A stretch of 64,000 bases of DNA. Source: Aureobasidium sp. EXF-3400. Its lineage: Eukaryota; Ascomycota; Dothideomycetes; Dothideales; Saccotheciaceae. The notes beneath the pieces were generated by a model. It saw nothing but the letters and a program-made list of their open reading frames with translations, did not search any database and was not told the DNA's origin. Made by a program: the position numbers and the translations under genes. The stretch is taken from the NCBI GenBank assembly GCA_024195585.1, contig SWBL01000042.1, forward strand, positions 124,001 through 188,000. Direction: 5' to 3'. This document shows, piece by piece, positions 54,917 through 62,844 of the stretch (position 1 is its first letter; the number at the start of each line of letters is the position of its first letter).

Positions 54917-57328
54917 TTAACCCCAGTTGAACAAGACCTGCTTCTTTCCCTGTTTGCCTTTTCTGACAACGGTCTGTTCTGGCGACTCTTCCACAGCAGG
55001 TGGACTTGTCACGCCATTGCTGGATCCAGCAGCCCATGCGGCAGTCGAAGGACCAGGTGTATTGATTCGTCGTACGCCAGCTCCGGTGTAGCCAGGGCTG
55101 AAGACTGTGCTGGTTGGCTTTGGTGCCTTAGGTAGGGAAGGGAAGTTGTCTCCACCACGACCTGGCGGCTTGCTGTTGCTGGGTGTCGCAGAACGCGAAG
55201 GTTGAGGAGTTGGACGTGCAGATGCGGGTGCTGAGTTGAGCCAAGTTGCTTGTGTGGGGTTCACGCGAACAGGAGGTGCGGCGGGAGTTGATGATCTCGA
55301 TGAAGCTGACAAAGGAGGGAAGGACAGACCTCCAGCACTTGCAGGGTTTCCACTCGAGTGTGGAGCGACAGCAGATCCATACGAACGAGTATTGTTAGAA
55401 CGCGAACTTTGTGCGGTGCTCGACTTGAGATTTAGAATGCGCTTGGAACCAAGACCATTGCCCAACACCGATGCTGCGCTATTACTGGGACCAGATTGGC
55501 CACCAGAAGCCTGAGGAAGGGATGGGTAGTCCTCGTTAATGGATCTCCAATTGTTCCAAGCCTTCAGCAATTGGTCTCTCTTGGTAGCAATCTCGAAGAT
55601 GTCGGCAAGCTCCTTGATCAGCTTTCCCAGCTCTGTCGAAGATGTATCGAAGAGTGCGAAGAATGCATCAATGAGATGGTCAGCAGTCATGGCGCCCTGA
55701 CGGTAGAGCGAGACCTTGTTACGGAACTCTGCCAGTTTAGTCTGGTCGTTGCGCAGGAGATTGGCAGCACGTTCGTTGACAGCATTGTGACGAAGACGGC
55801 GAGCCTGTTCTTGCGGAGTCAAGCCAGCCATAGAACGGTCTGGGGACGATGAGCGAGGAGTAGCTGATGATGGTTGGAGGCTGAGAGAACCAAGTGATGG
55901 GAAAGAATCTTGTACAGGTCGAGGGGCGGTGATAGTGGCAGGCTCAGGAGCGTTGGCAGGAGCTCTGGCAGCATATGTCTCAGTAGGCTGAGTGAGCTGG
56001 CCGCCGAAGCTGCGTGTAGTCACAGACTGAGCGCTCTGAATGGCCATTTGGCGCTGGTAGGCCAACTCTGCTCGACCCATGGGTTGAGCAGATGAGACTG
56101 GCAATGGATCGGCATTTGGGTCACGTCCACGACCGCCTCCACGACGCTCCCTGTTGTTGCGCTGAGGACGGTCTTGCTGGTGAGGAGCACGGTAGTCGAA
56201 GCCTGAGATGTCGACTCTGCGAGCATCACGACGAGCATCCTTGGTCAGGCCGTTGGGATGAGCCTCGAGCTGATGAGCCTTCAGATCCATTTCTGAATCG
56301 AAGACGACGAACTTCTTCTCCAAGCACTCCTGATCCGGGCAAACGAAATGGTCCTTTCGGAAGTGGACTTCGAGGGCATTGTAGTCGACGTAGTATTGAG
56401 GCTGTCTGCCGCCATCACGACGATCACACAAATGGCATCGTTCGTGGCGATCACGACAATGCGAGAACAGCTCGTCATCGCCATAGAAGCGTTGGCGACA
56501 GAAACCACACTCAGGGTGACCCTTGAAACCAGACTGGTTCTCAGCACCAGGGATGTCGTCTCCGTGCTTCTCGTGTCGACGCAGTTCTTGAGGGGTGAAT
56601 AGATCGTGTTCGTGGGTAAAGACTTTTTTGTTGCGTGTACAGAGATCGCACATTTGTTTGTGGTGGACGCTCTTAACGTGACGGTGAAGGTCGGGCCAGC
56701 CTAGACAGGCAGCATCGCATGAGGGATCAGGGCAGTTGTAGCGTAGTAGAAGGACAGTGTCTTCGAAGATGTCCTGGCTCTCGTAATGGATGCCCAGGTT
56801 GTCGTCGTTGTGAGCAAACTCTTGAGCGTTGTAGTCTTCGAAGCGTTTGTTGGCATCGTCGGTGAAGATGACTTCTTCAGCACTTGTTCGACAGTGGGCG
56901 CAGGTCTTTGTCTTGTAGAGAGCACGCAGTCTGAGGGAGCAGATGTGGCAGGTGCGGTGGTTACAGGGAGCGACACTTTGGTGGACGACTGGCGAGGCGC
57001 AGATGAAGCAGACCTCGGCCTCAACATCATCACCGTCTTGGGTTTGCGGTAATATGGCAAGGGCCTTTCCTTTTGCTTGGATCTGTTGTTCGGTGGTGGG
57101 TTGGTCTTTCGCATCCTGGGGCTGGTGTGCCCCTCCTGCCCCTCCTCCTCTGCGTCCACCACGACCTTTGGCTCTGCCAGCATTTCTATTGCTGCCTTGC
57201 GGTTGTTCACCATCTTGGCCTTCGCGCGGCGCTCTGTTTCCTCCTCTGCCTCCTCTGCCGCGATTGTTCCTGCCGCGATTGGATGACTGATCGTTCTGTG
57301 CTGAGGTGGGGGCTGATGAGTCGGCCAT
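54917..57328 (-). CDS. HEL2: E3 ubiquitin ligase HEL2/ZNF598
   Basis: Single exon, 803 residues. An Arg/Gly-rich N-terminus (residues 18-66) probably binds RNA. The RING finger is at residues 107-146 (CFICASPVV, then CNHRTCHICSLRL and KTKTCAHCRTS). A chain of C2H2 fingers follows: CPDPSCDAACLGWPDLHRHV, CDLCTRNKKVFTHE, CGFCRQRFYGDDEL, CHLCDRRDGG and CPDQECLEKKFVVF. Together these are the diagnostic layout of Hel2/ZNF598, which senses collided ribosomes and ubiquitylates uS10/eS10 to start ribosome-associated quality control. The second half is Ser/Pro-rich, with a helical block at about 520-615, and ends in KGKQGKKQVLFNWG, typical of the family. The length is normal for filamentous fungi. Confidence 0.95.
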   Translation of the reverse strand: MADSSAPTSAQNDQSSNRGRNNRGRGGRGGNRAPREGQDGEQPQGSNRNAGRAKGRGGRRGGGAGGAHQPQDAKDQPTTEQQIQAKGKALAILPQTQDGDDVEAEVCFICASPVVHQSVAPCNHRTCHICSLRLRALYKTKTCAHCRTSAEEVIFTDDANKRFEDYNAQEFAHNDDNLGIHYESQDIFEDTVLLLRYNCPDPSCDAACLGWPDLHRHVKSVHHKQMCDLCTRNKKVFTHEHDLFTPQELRRHEKHGDDIPGAENQSGFKGHPECGFCRQRFYGDDELFSHCRDRHERCHLCDRRDGGRQPQYYVDYNALEVHFRKDHFVCPDQECLEKKFVVFDSEMDLKAHQLEAHPNGLTKDARRDARRVDISGFDYRAPHQQDRPQRNNRERRGGGRGRDPNADPLPVSSAQPMGRAELAYQRQMAIQSAQSVTTRSFGGQLTQPTETYAARAPANAPEPATITAPRPVQDSFPSLGSLSLQPSSATPRSSSPDRSMAGLTPQEQARRLRHNAVNERAANLLRNDQTKLAEFRNKVSLYRQGAMTADHLIDAFFALFDTSSTELGKLIKELADIFEIATKRDQLLKAWNNWRSINEDYPSLPQASGGQSGPSNSAASVLGNGLGSKRILNLKSSTAQSSRSNNTRSYGSAVAPHSSGNPASAGGLSFPPLSASSRSSTPAAPPVRVNPTQATWLNSAPASARPTPQPSRSATPSNSKPPGRGGDNFPSLPKAPKPTSTVFSPGYTGAGVRRINTPGPSTAAWAAGSSNGVTSPPAVEESPEQTVVRKGKQGKKQVLFNWG

Positions 57329-57597
57329 GGTGCAAGTGTTGCCAGAGATGGGTCGTCTGCGAGAACGAAGATGCTGGCAGCAGGCGAAAGAACAAGTAAT
57401 GACAGCGACAGGCTCGAAACACAGCGAAAAATGGTATGTTATTCAGTTGGTGGGTTGACAAGAATATTGAATGCCCTTTGCGGGCCATGACGGCATTCAG
57501 AGAGCAGCTCTGTGATTGGCTGGGCTGCTTGGGCCTGCCCGCCAGAGGGAAATGGCAGTGGCACCCCCGTAATCTCTTGACCGACCATGCAGCAATC

Positions 57598-57951
57598 ATG
57601 AACTCTCTACCACGCACTTTCCCTCGCATTCCAGTTCCTCGTTCCTTCTCTACATCTGTCCGCCGTCTTGCTCAGGAACCCTCCCCCGTCGACCCTCAAG
57701 CCGCCAAGAATACAAAGGTTTCGGCCAACTACAGCAGCCCTCAGATCCCCAAGCCCCGCAGAGGTCCTTACGCAAACTCCCCCTTGCCCGTCTTCCCTCT
57801 GCTCGCCATCTTCTTCACCGGCTCCTTCCTCTTCTACCAACTCTCAAAGTCAAGAGCAGGCCAAGGCAAATCCCACTACGTCTTGCCCCCTAGAGACAAG
57901 AAGCCTCCACCCGCCAAAGAGTTCAACTCCAACCTCCACTCCGAACACTAA
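57598..57951 (+). CDS. Small predicted mitochondrial single-pass membrane protein
   Basis: 117 residues from the ATG at 57598. MNSLPRTFPRIPVPRSFSTS and VRRLAQ form a good mitochondrial presequence (Arg/Ser-rich, no acids, RSFSTS-type cleavage region). A Pro-rich linker precedes one membrane segment (VFPLLAIFFTGSFLFYQL, about residues 67-84) and a short basic tail. I do not recognise a family with certainty. It is divergent from HEL2 by about 270 bp. Its TAA stop (57949-57951) is followed after only three bases (ACA) by the URA6 ATG, in the same reading frame. The two frames therefore most likely share a transcript, or are isoforms of one gene. Confidence 0.7.
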   Translation: MNSLPRTFPRIPVPRSFSTSVRRLAQEPSPVDPQAAKNTKVSANYSSPQIPKPRRGPYANSPLPVFPLLAIFFTGSFLFYQLSKSRAGQGKSHYVLPPRDKKPPPAKEFNSNLHSEH

Positions 57952-57954
57952 ACA

Positions 57955-58620
57955 ATGGCTCCCACCAACCTTCCTACCATCCCCGCCATGAACCGCGACC
58001 AGCCTCTCTTCCCTACTGGTGATGCAGAAGGTGAGGCTACTGTCATTTTCGTCCTGGGTGGTCCTGGTGCTGGCAAGGGTACTCAATGCGCCAACATCGT
58101 CCGCGACTACAAGTTCAAGCATCTCTCCGCTGGTGACTTGCTGCGTGAAGAGCAAGACCGTAAAGGCAGTGAATTCGGCGACCTGATCAAGGAATACATT
58201 CGCGATGGCAAGATTGTCCCCATGGAGGTCACCATCCAATTGCTCGAGAACGCCATGCAGGCCACCATCAAGAACGACCACATCAACAAGTTCTTGATCG
58301 ACGGTTTCCCTCGCAAGATGGACCAGGCTATTCAATTCGAGAAGTCAGTCTGCAAGAGCGTCTTCACTCTGTTCTTTGAATGCACTGAGAAGGTCATGGA
58401 GGAACGTCTGCTCAACCGTGGCAAGACCAGTGGCAGAGCTGATGACAACGAGGAGAGCATTCGCAAGCGTTTCAGAACCTTTGTCGAGACCAGCATGCCC
58501 GTTGTCGACTACTTTGAGAAGGAGGGCCGTGTCGTCAAGATTCAGGCCATCCAGACTCCTGACGAGGTTTACGAGCACGTCAAGGTTGGCTTCACTGAGC
58601 GTGGTATTAAGCTCGTCTAA
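57955..58620 (+). CDS. URA6: UMP-CMP/uridylate kinase
   Basis: 221 residues, single exon. The P-loop VLGGPGAGKGTQCANIV is at residues 33-49. HLSAGDLLREEQDRKGSEFG is the NMP-binding region, FLIDGFPRKMDQAIQFE carries the DGFPR motif, and LLNRGKTSGRADDNEESIRK is the short lid of UMP-CMP kinases. It phosphorylates UMP (and CMP/dUMP) to the diphosphate with ATP, an essential step in pyrimidine nucleotide synthesis. Length and motifs are complete, so the ATG at 57955 can give an active enzyme alone. The immediate in-frame upstream ORF makes its transcription and translation start unusual (see findings). Confidence 0.95.
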   Translation: MAPTNLPTIPAMNRDQPLFPTGDAEGEATVIFVLGGPGAGKGTQCANIVRDYKFKHLSAGDLLREEQDRKGSEFGDLIKEYIRDGKIVPMEVTIQLLENAMQATIKNDHINKFLIDGFPRKMDQAIQFEKSVCKSVFTLFFECTEKVMEERLLNRGKTSGRADDNEESIRKRFRTFVETSMPVVDYFEKEGRVVKIQAIQTPDEVYEHVKVGFTERGIKLV

Positions 58621-58878
58621 ACCTCCTGCATTTTGCATTATAGACTTCTAATGAACATTTTCATCTCTTTCCTCTTCACGTTGTCACATATTGTAGAAGT
58701 ATGGAAGGAAGATCTGGCGGACAATAGCAATTGTTCAACATTTTGGTGAGCTAGGGTAGACAGCGCTTGGTAAGTTCTCTCATCTCGGCGGAACTCTCTT
58801 CTTTCCCCTTTTCGTTGTGCAATCTGATGGATGCCCTCCTCGAAGTTTCTTCCTAGGAGAGTCGTGTGGTTATCTTCC

Positions 58879-59337
58879 TCAATTAGAGAGCTTCAAGTCA
58901 GGAAGGCAGTGGACGTCTAGGAGTGATGTCAATCAGCTGCCAGAACTTGGAGAAAGTGCACTTGACTTACTGTCGTTTCTGACCACAAAGAGCTGGATGG
59001 TCTTCTTGTTTGCAATCATGTGATCAAGGACCGCGGCGGTGAACGAGTTCTTGGAGTTGACGAACGCGATCTGGTTGGTCTCTGACATGCGCCAGACAAT
59101 GGAAAGGTCGTCCTTGTCGGTGTTAAGACGAGCGCACAAAATAGCCTTGAGACCAGAGATAATGGCCTGGTCAGTGCGTTTGGACTCGAGACTCGAGAGG
59201 GGAAGTTGATAAGTGTAAGTGACATCGGTGTCCGAGTGTCTGTGGCGGGTGATTGAGATGATCATGTCGTCCTCGCTGGGCTTCTCAGTAAGCGCACTGG
59301 TGGTGATCGAGACCGCGTCTGTAGAGATTGTGCTCAT
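58879..59337 (-). CDS. Small protein of unknown function
   Basis: ATG at 59337. Exon 58971-59337, then a probable 54-nt intron (58917-58970: GTAAGT donor, CTGAT/TTGAC branch region, CCTAG acceptor) and a last exon 58879-58916, giving 134 residues. Without splicing the frame would stop at 58933 and, by coincidence, also give 134 residues with a Ser-rich end. The protein is small and mixed alpha/beta (DMIISITRHRHSDTDVTYTY, AILCARLNTDKDDLSIVWRM, AAVLDHMIANKKTIQLFVV). No signal peptide or known motif is visible. An in-frame ATG at 59415 would add a hydrophobic leader but is in a poor context. Confidence 0.6.
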
Positions 59338-59687
59338 CGTTGCTGATTTTTTGATGTAGATGAAGGAAAAGATGACTTGGGTCGGCAAAAAGGTTTGATG
59401 TAGGATGTCGAGCAAGGTAAGAGGTACCCGTCAATTGCACTTTCACTTTTTGTTTCGATTCACACTCACTCCGAATCACTGTCTCATGTTCACCAACACT
59501 TCACCCATAGACTTGTTCTAGATCGACTTGCCGAGAAGGCAGGCTCTCAATCCCTGAAGAGATCTCTACAATCCTCCATGTACTGATTAGCCTTGTAAAC
59601 AGATATACAAACGCACGGTACTATCCCAACATGAATACTGATTCTGGGATCAAGCTGCCTCTCAGTAAGCTCAGGTCTGGTCGAGAC
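59338..59687. other. Intergenic region upstream of the 134-residue gene
   Basis: About 350 bp of promoter; no other gene recognised before foldback copy 11. Confidence 0.35.
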
Positions 59688-59868
59688 GGCTTTCCAAGAG
59701 GCATTCAACGATGTTTCCAAGCTATGGAAATGCACAATCGTAGTAGTTCGTGGACACTCGTCCAAGAAGAGTTCTCCAGACTCTCGAGTCTCAGTGAATA
59801 TTGTCTTGTTTCTTGGACATGTTTGGTGTTTCGATAGTGTAGTACATCGTCACATGTCACGCGGAGAG
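59688..59868. mobile_element. Foldback/MITE element copy 11
   Basis: Core 59721-59838 with ends gctatggaaatgcacaatcg and ttggtgtttcgatag. The outer arms are GGCATTCAACGATG and CACATGTCACGCGGAGA. It overlaps the 3' end of the open frame at 59705-60391. Confidence 0.68.
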
Positions 59869-60391
59869 TAATCGACACCACCGTCTCTTCTTCAATGACT
59901 CGAGTTCGCTGATCTTTCCTGATTCCAAATCCTACACACCTGGCATAGAACACTTGAACATTATGCCAATTCTGAATGACATGTATAGCCACACACGCAG
60001 ATAGCGAATACACAATAGGCTGTAGACAACAATCCACAAACCAAGCAGCCCAGGATTCTTGTGCTTGTCTCTCCTCTTCCAACAAGCTTGCTGCTTTCCT
60101 CTCCTCTTCCGTCAATCTTGCTGCTTCTCGAGCTCTCCTTTCTTGGTATCTACGGCAAAACTTTTCGCTATGCTCTTCTGCTTCCTGGTGTGTCCTTTCG
60201 CGGCGTTGATGAGCGTTTTCCAAAGTGATGATTGTATGTGTGGCTGTAGGTAGGATTGTCGAGGTAAAGATAGTTGTCGTGATGGTTGTTGTGGCTGGGT
60301 TGCACGGAGCACAGGGACTCAACAGCCAGGATCCCCATATGGGCCATGATAGTAAAAGAGGTATGACTGTGAGGACAAAGTATTGAGGCAT
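59705..60391 (-). CDS. Doubtful gene: signal/membrane segment plus Glu/Arg-rich helix
   Basis: Open frame of about 228 codons from the ATG at 60391 (another ATG lies at 60466). MPQYFVLTVIPLLLSWPIWG looks like a signal or membrane segment, followed by a Thr-rich stretch. A strongly charged helix comes next (residues about 70-115: ERRAREAARLTEEERKAASL type), then a second hydrophobic segment (PIVYSLSACVAIHVI). The last roughly 45 codons fall inside foldback copy 11, so the C-terminus would be element-derived. No family is recognised. It is bounded on both sides by foldback elements. It may be a young or decaying gene, or non-coding. Confidence 0.35.
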   Translation of the reverse strand: MPQYFVLTVIPLLLSWPIWGSWLLSPCAPCNPATTTITTTIFTSTILPTATHTIITLENAHQRRERTHQEAEEHSEKFCRRYQERRAREAARLTEEERKAASLLEEERQAQESWAAWFVDCCLQPIVYSLSACVAIHVIQNWHNVQVFYARCVGFGIRKDQRTRVIEEETVVSITLRVTCDDVLHYRNTKHVQETRQYSLRLESLENSSWTSVHELLRLCISIAWKHR

Positions 60392-60524
60392 GCTTGGTAT
60401 TTTGGGTCTTGAGAGGAGTGTTCTTTGCAGCTTTTGTTGGTTTATGTACAGGCGAGATTTGGTCATGCCACCACTTCTCACGTGGCATCGACGATTCTTT
60501 TAACCTCTCCCAGCTCATTGCATA

Positions 60525-60699
60525 TCTCCAAGTGTCAAGGTCAATCTTATTGAAATTGTCGAAATGCACGACATGTTCAAGAAACAGACAGTTATCAGTG
60601 GGAGTTGGAAATCAACAGGCTCCCACTGGATACATGTCTACAGTGAATACAACTGTGCATTTCGACAAGTATATTGCGACAGACATTGGGACATGGATA
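60525..60699. mobile_element. Foldback/MITE element copy 12
   Basis: Core 60555-60669 with ends attgtcgaaatgcacgaca and actgtgcatttcgacaag. The internal arms TCAGTGGGAG and CTCCCACTGGA pair well. The outer arms are TCTCCAAGTGTCAAGG and GACATTGGGACATGG. Confidence 0.75.
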
Positions 60700-60758
60700 T
60701 GTGTAATATTTTTCGAGGACCTGTCTTATCAGAGCCCTAGCCACGACGCTCTCTGCAC

Positions 60759-62048
60759 CTATTTACATGCAGCATCCCAAGTGGCATCACCGTCTGTAAT
60801 GTTCATGGCCACCTGCACATGTTTGGTTGCCACAAAGTCGGCAAGTTTGCAGGTGCCATAGTAGTCTGAGGTACAACCCACTGGACTGAGATCAAAGTTT
60901 GCTCCGTTGAGCTCGAGTTGGATCCTGGTTTCATTGCCGCTACAACTCAAACGCTTGAACAGCATTTGAGCTGCGAAGGGGACTTGAGTACTTGTTCGCC
61001 AGTTGCGGGAAGGATTCGGGGGGCCCGTGGCAGGATATTGCTCATCGTAGGCAAGACCAAGTGCAGTGAGGCCGAGATCAATGGTCGTATCGTGGGCGAA
61101 ATTCAAGGATAGGTTTTGGCCAGCTGAGCTTTGTAGGAAGGTGGTAACGTTGCTGACGAGCAGGCTTCCAAGAACGGGACCTTGGTTGTTAGGCAGTCCG
61201 TAGCCGAAGGCACCTCTCATAAGAAGGTCAAGTTCGTACTCGAATTGAAGAATTTCTTGAGGCTTGAAGACTGCACACCATGGGCTGCGGCCTACACCAT
61301 ACACTGCGGTACCATAGGCACAAGCCCAGAGAGCTCCATGGGCGTGTTGTGCTGTGAAATTCACACCAGGATAGGCGCTCGAGAGGGCATTGTTAATGCG
61401 AGCGGCAATACCAGGCAGATAGACATTGCCCCACTCTGTGACCAGATCATTGCCTGAGCTATATTCCCAAGTCTTGCAGGTATCTGTTGAGGTGATCCAT
61501 GAAGTTGTTAGATTGTCCTCTGCAATCTTGTTCAAAACAGCTACATCTTCGACATAGCGACCATAGTAGCCATCCATAAACCATTGAGCACTTTCAACCA
61601 CGCGGTCTTGATCGCCGGCTAACACTGTATCGGTATACAGAGAGGGATAGTCCAGACGGAAAGTCACACCATGATCGAACAACTGTTGGCGGCCAGGGGC
61701 AGATAGATTGTTGAGCGTGAAACTGCTTGACCATCCATTGGTGAGAAAGGAGAATTCTGAGGGCAATTGGCCACGAGGGTTTTTGAACAGGGCAGTATTG
61801 TTGTATATGTAGTATGAGAGGTTCTGGATTGTAGGCAGTTCTGCTGAGATGGGCTGACGAGAACCATGTCTATGAACCAAAAAAGCACGATCGACAGAGC
61901 AAGACTCTGGGATACCAGACAGTAGAGATTCTGGGGTATTGGCAGGCGTGAAGTACGGCGAGAGGTTTCCTAGATGTTCATAGAGGTTGAACGCCTGAGC
62001 AGCAGCAGGAACGAGGGCCAATTGGACCAAAGAAGAGAGGGAAGGCAT
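60759..62048 (-). CDS. Secreted histidine acid phosphatase
   Basis: 429 residues from the ATG at 62048, single exon. The signal peptide spans about residues 1-19 (MPSLSSLVQLALVPAAAQA). The catalytic motif RHGSRQP is at residues 60-66 and the proton-donor HD at 319-320 (NFAHDTTID), as in branch-2 histidine phosphatases (PhoA/Pho5/phytase type). Cys residues and many N-x-S/T sites (for example NLSYY, NNTAL, NLTTS, NVTTF, NETRI) suggest disulfide bonds and glycosylation. It hydrolyses phosphomonoesters outside the cell for phosphate supply; whether it accepts phytate cannot be told. A TATA box lies about 55 nt upstream. The longer in-frame start at 62249 would bury the signal peptide and is unlikely. 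Confidence 0.93.
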   Translation of the reverse strand: MPSLSSLVQLALVPAAAQAFNLYEHLGNLSPYFTPANTPESLLSGIPESCSVDRAFLVHRHGSRQPISAELPTIQNLSYYIYNNTALFKNPRGQLPSEFSFLTNGWSSSFTLNNLSAPGRQQLFDHGVTFRLDYPSLYTDTVLAGDQDRVVESAQWFMDGYYGRYVEDVAVLNKIAEDNLTTSWITSTDTCKTWEYSSGNDLVTEWGNVYLPGIAARINNALSSAYPGVNFTAQHAHGALWACAYGTAVYGVGRSPWCAVFKPQEILQFEYELDLLMRGAFGYGLPNNQGPVLGSLLVSNVTTFLQSSAGQNLSLNFAHDTTIDLGLTALGLAYDEQYPATGPPNPSRNWRTSTQVPFAAQMLFKRLSCSGNETRIQLELNGANFDLSPVGCTSDYYGTCKLADFVATKHVQVAMNITDGDATWDAACK

Positions 62049-62098
62049 AATGGTTGTGGTCAAAAGGTACAATGCTCTGTTTCCTGGAAGAAACAGAA

Positions 62099-62106
62099 CT
62101 TTATAT
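62099..62106 (-). promoter_or_regulatory. TATA box of the acid phosphatase gene
   Basis: GCATATAAAG on the minus strand about 55 nt upstream of the ATG, consistent with an inducible gene. Confidence 0.5.
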
Positions 62107-62748
62107 GCATGTACAGGGCTGTACTGCAGGCGATCGCCGGAGGGTTGGTGGTGGCTCGCAGGTGGGACCTGACTAGCGCTATCGCTAGTGTCGATAAGCA
62201 AGAGGTTTATCACTTCCAATCCTCTCTCATATGGGATGTAGAGCGACATCAGAGCTATGAATCTGCACAGTCATTTTCAAATCAGGAACGGAGTAGAGTA
62301 GGTGACAGTTGATGAGATGGAAGATCTTTTGGTGGGATCTATGATTTCCCAGAAACAGTGTTGTATTACAGGGCTGTATGCGCTATAATCAATGGCACTC
62401 GGAGAGTCAAAGTATACCTACTTGGCAACAACTCCGCCTTGTGCCATGGCACGAGTCATTGGAACACAAACAAGCTCCGAATGTGGCAGGTGGTCGCGTG
62501 AGAACGATAGAAAGGCATCACCGAACACCAAGCTCATAATGCTCAAATGATCGTGGACGCATATGTGAAACAATTCCTCTGAATTCAAGAAGGCTTCTTA
62601 CATACGATTGGACTCAGAAGTCAGAGCACTTGTTGAGGTGGGCTAAGATGGAGCAAGCTCGTGGTGTCCACGGTGGGAAGGAGCGAGGTCGGGGCAAAGG
62701 TTAAAGCTTATCGATAGCGCCTGCCGTTCTGAGACGTGCCAAAGTGCA

Positions 62749-62763
62749 ACGCGTCTCACGCGT
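62749..62763 (+). promoter_or_regulatory. Paired MCB (MluI cell-cycle) boxes upstream of MSH6
   Basis: ACGCGT at 62749-62754 and again at 62758-62763, three bases apart, about 82 bp before the MSH6 ATG. ACGCGT is the binding site of the MBF (Mbp1/Swi6-type) G1/S factor that controls DNA replication and repair genes in yeasts and other ascomycetes. Confidence 0.7.
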
Positions 62764-62844
62764 TCGCTCGAATCGAAGGCGAGGCTACATCACTTTTTGG
62801 TCAACCATCGTTGTCTGTATAACACCAGCCATATTGACTGCACA

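Larger units (their letters stand above)
62049..62844. promoter_or_regulatory. Divergent promoter between the acid phosphatase and MSH6
   Basis: About 800 bp shared by the two genes. It contains a TATA box for the phosphatase and two MCB boxes near MSH6 (separate entries). No other gene is seen. Confidence 0.5.
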
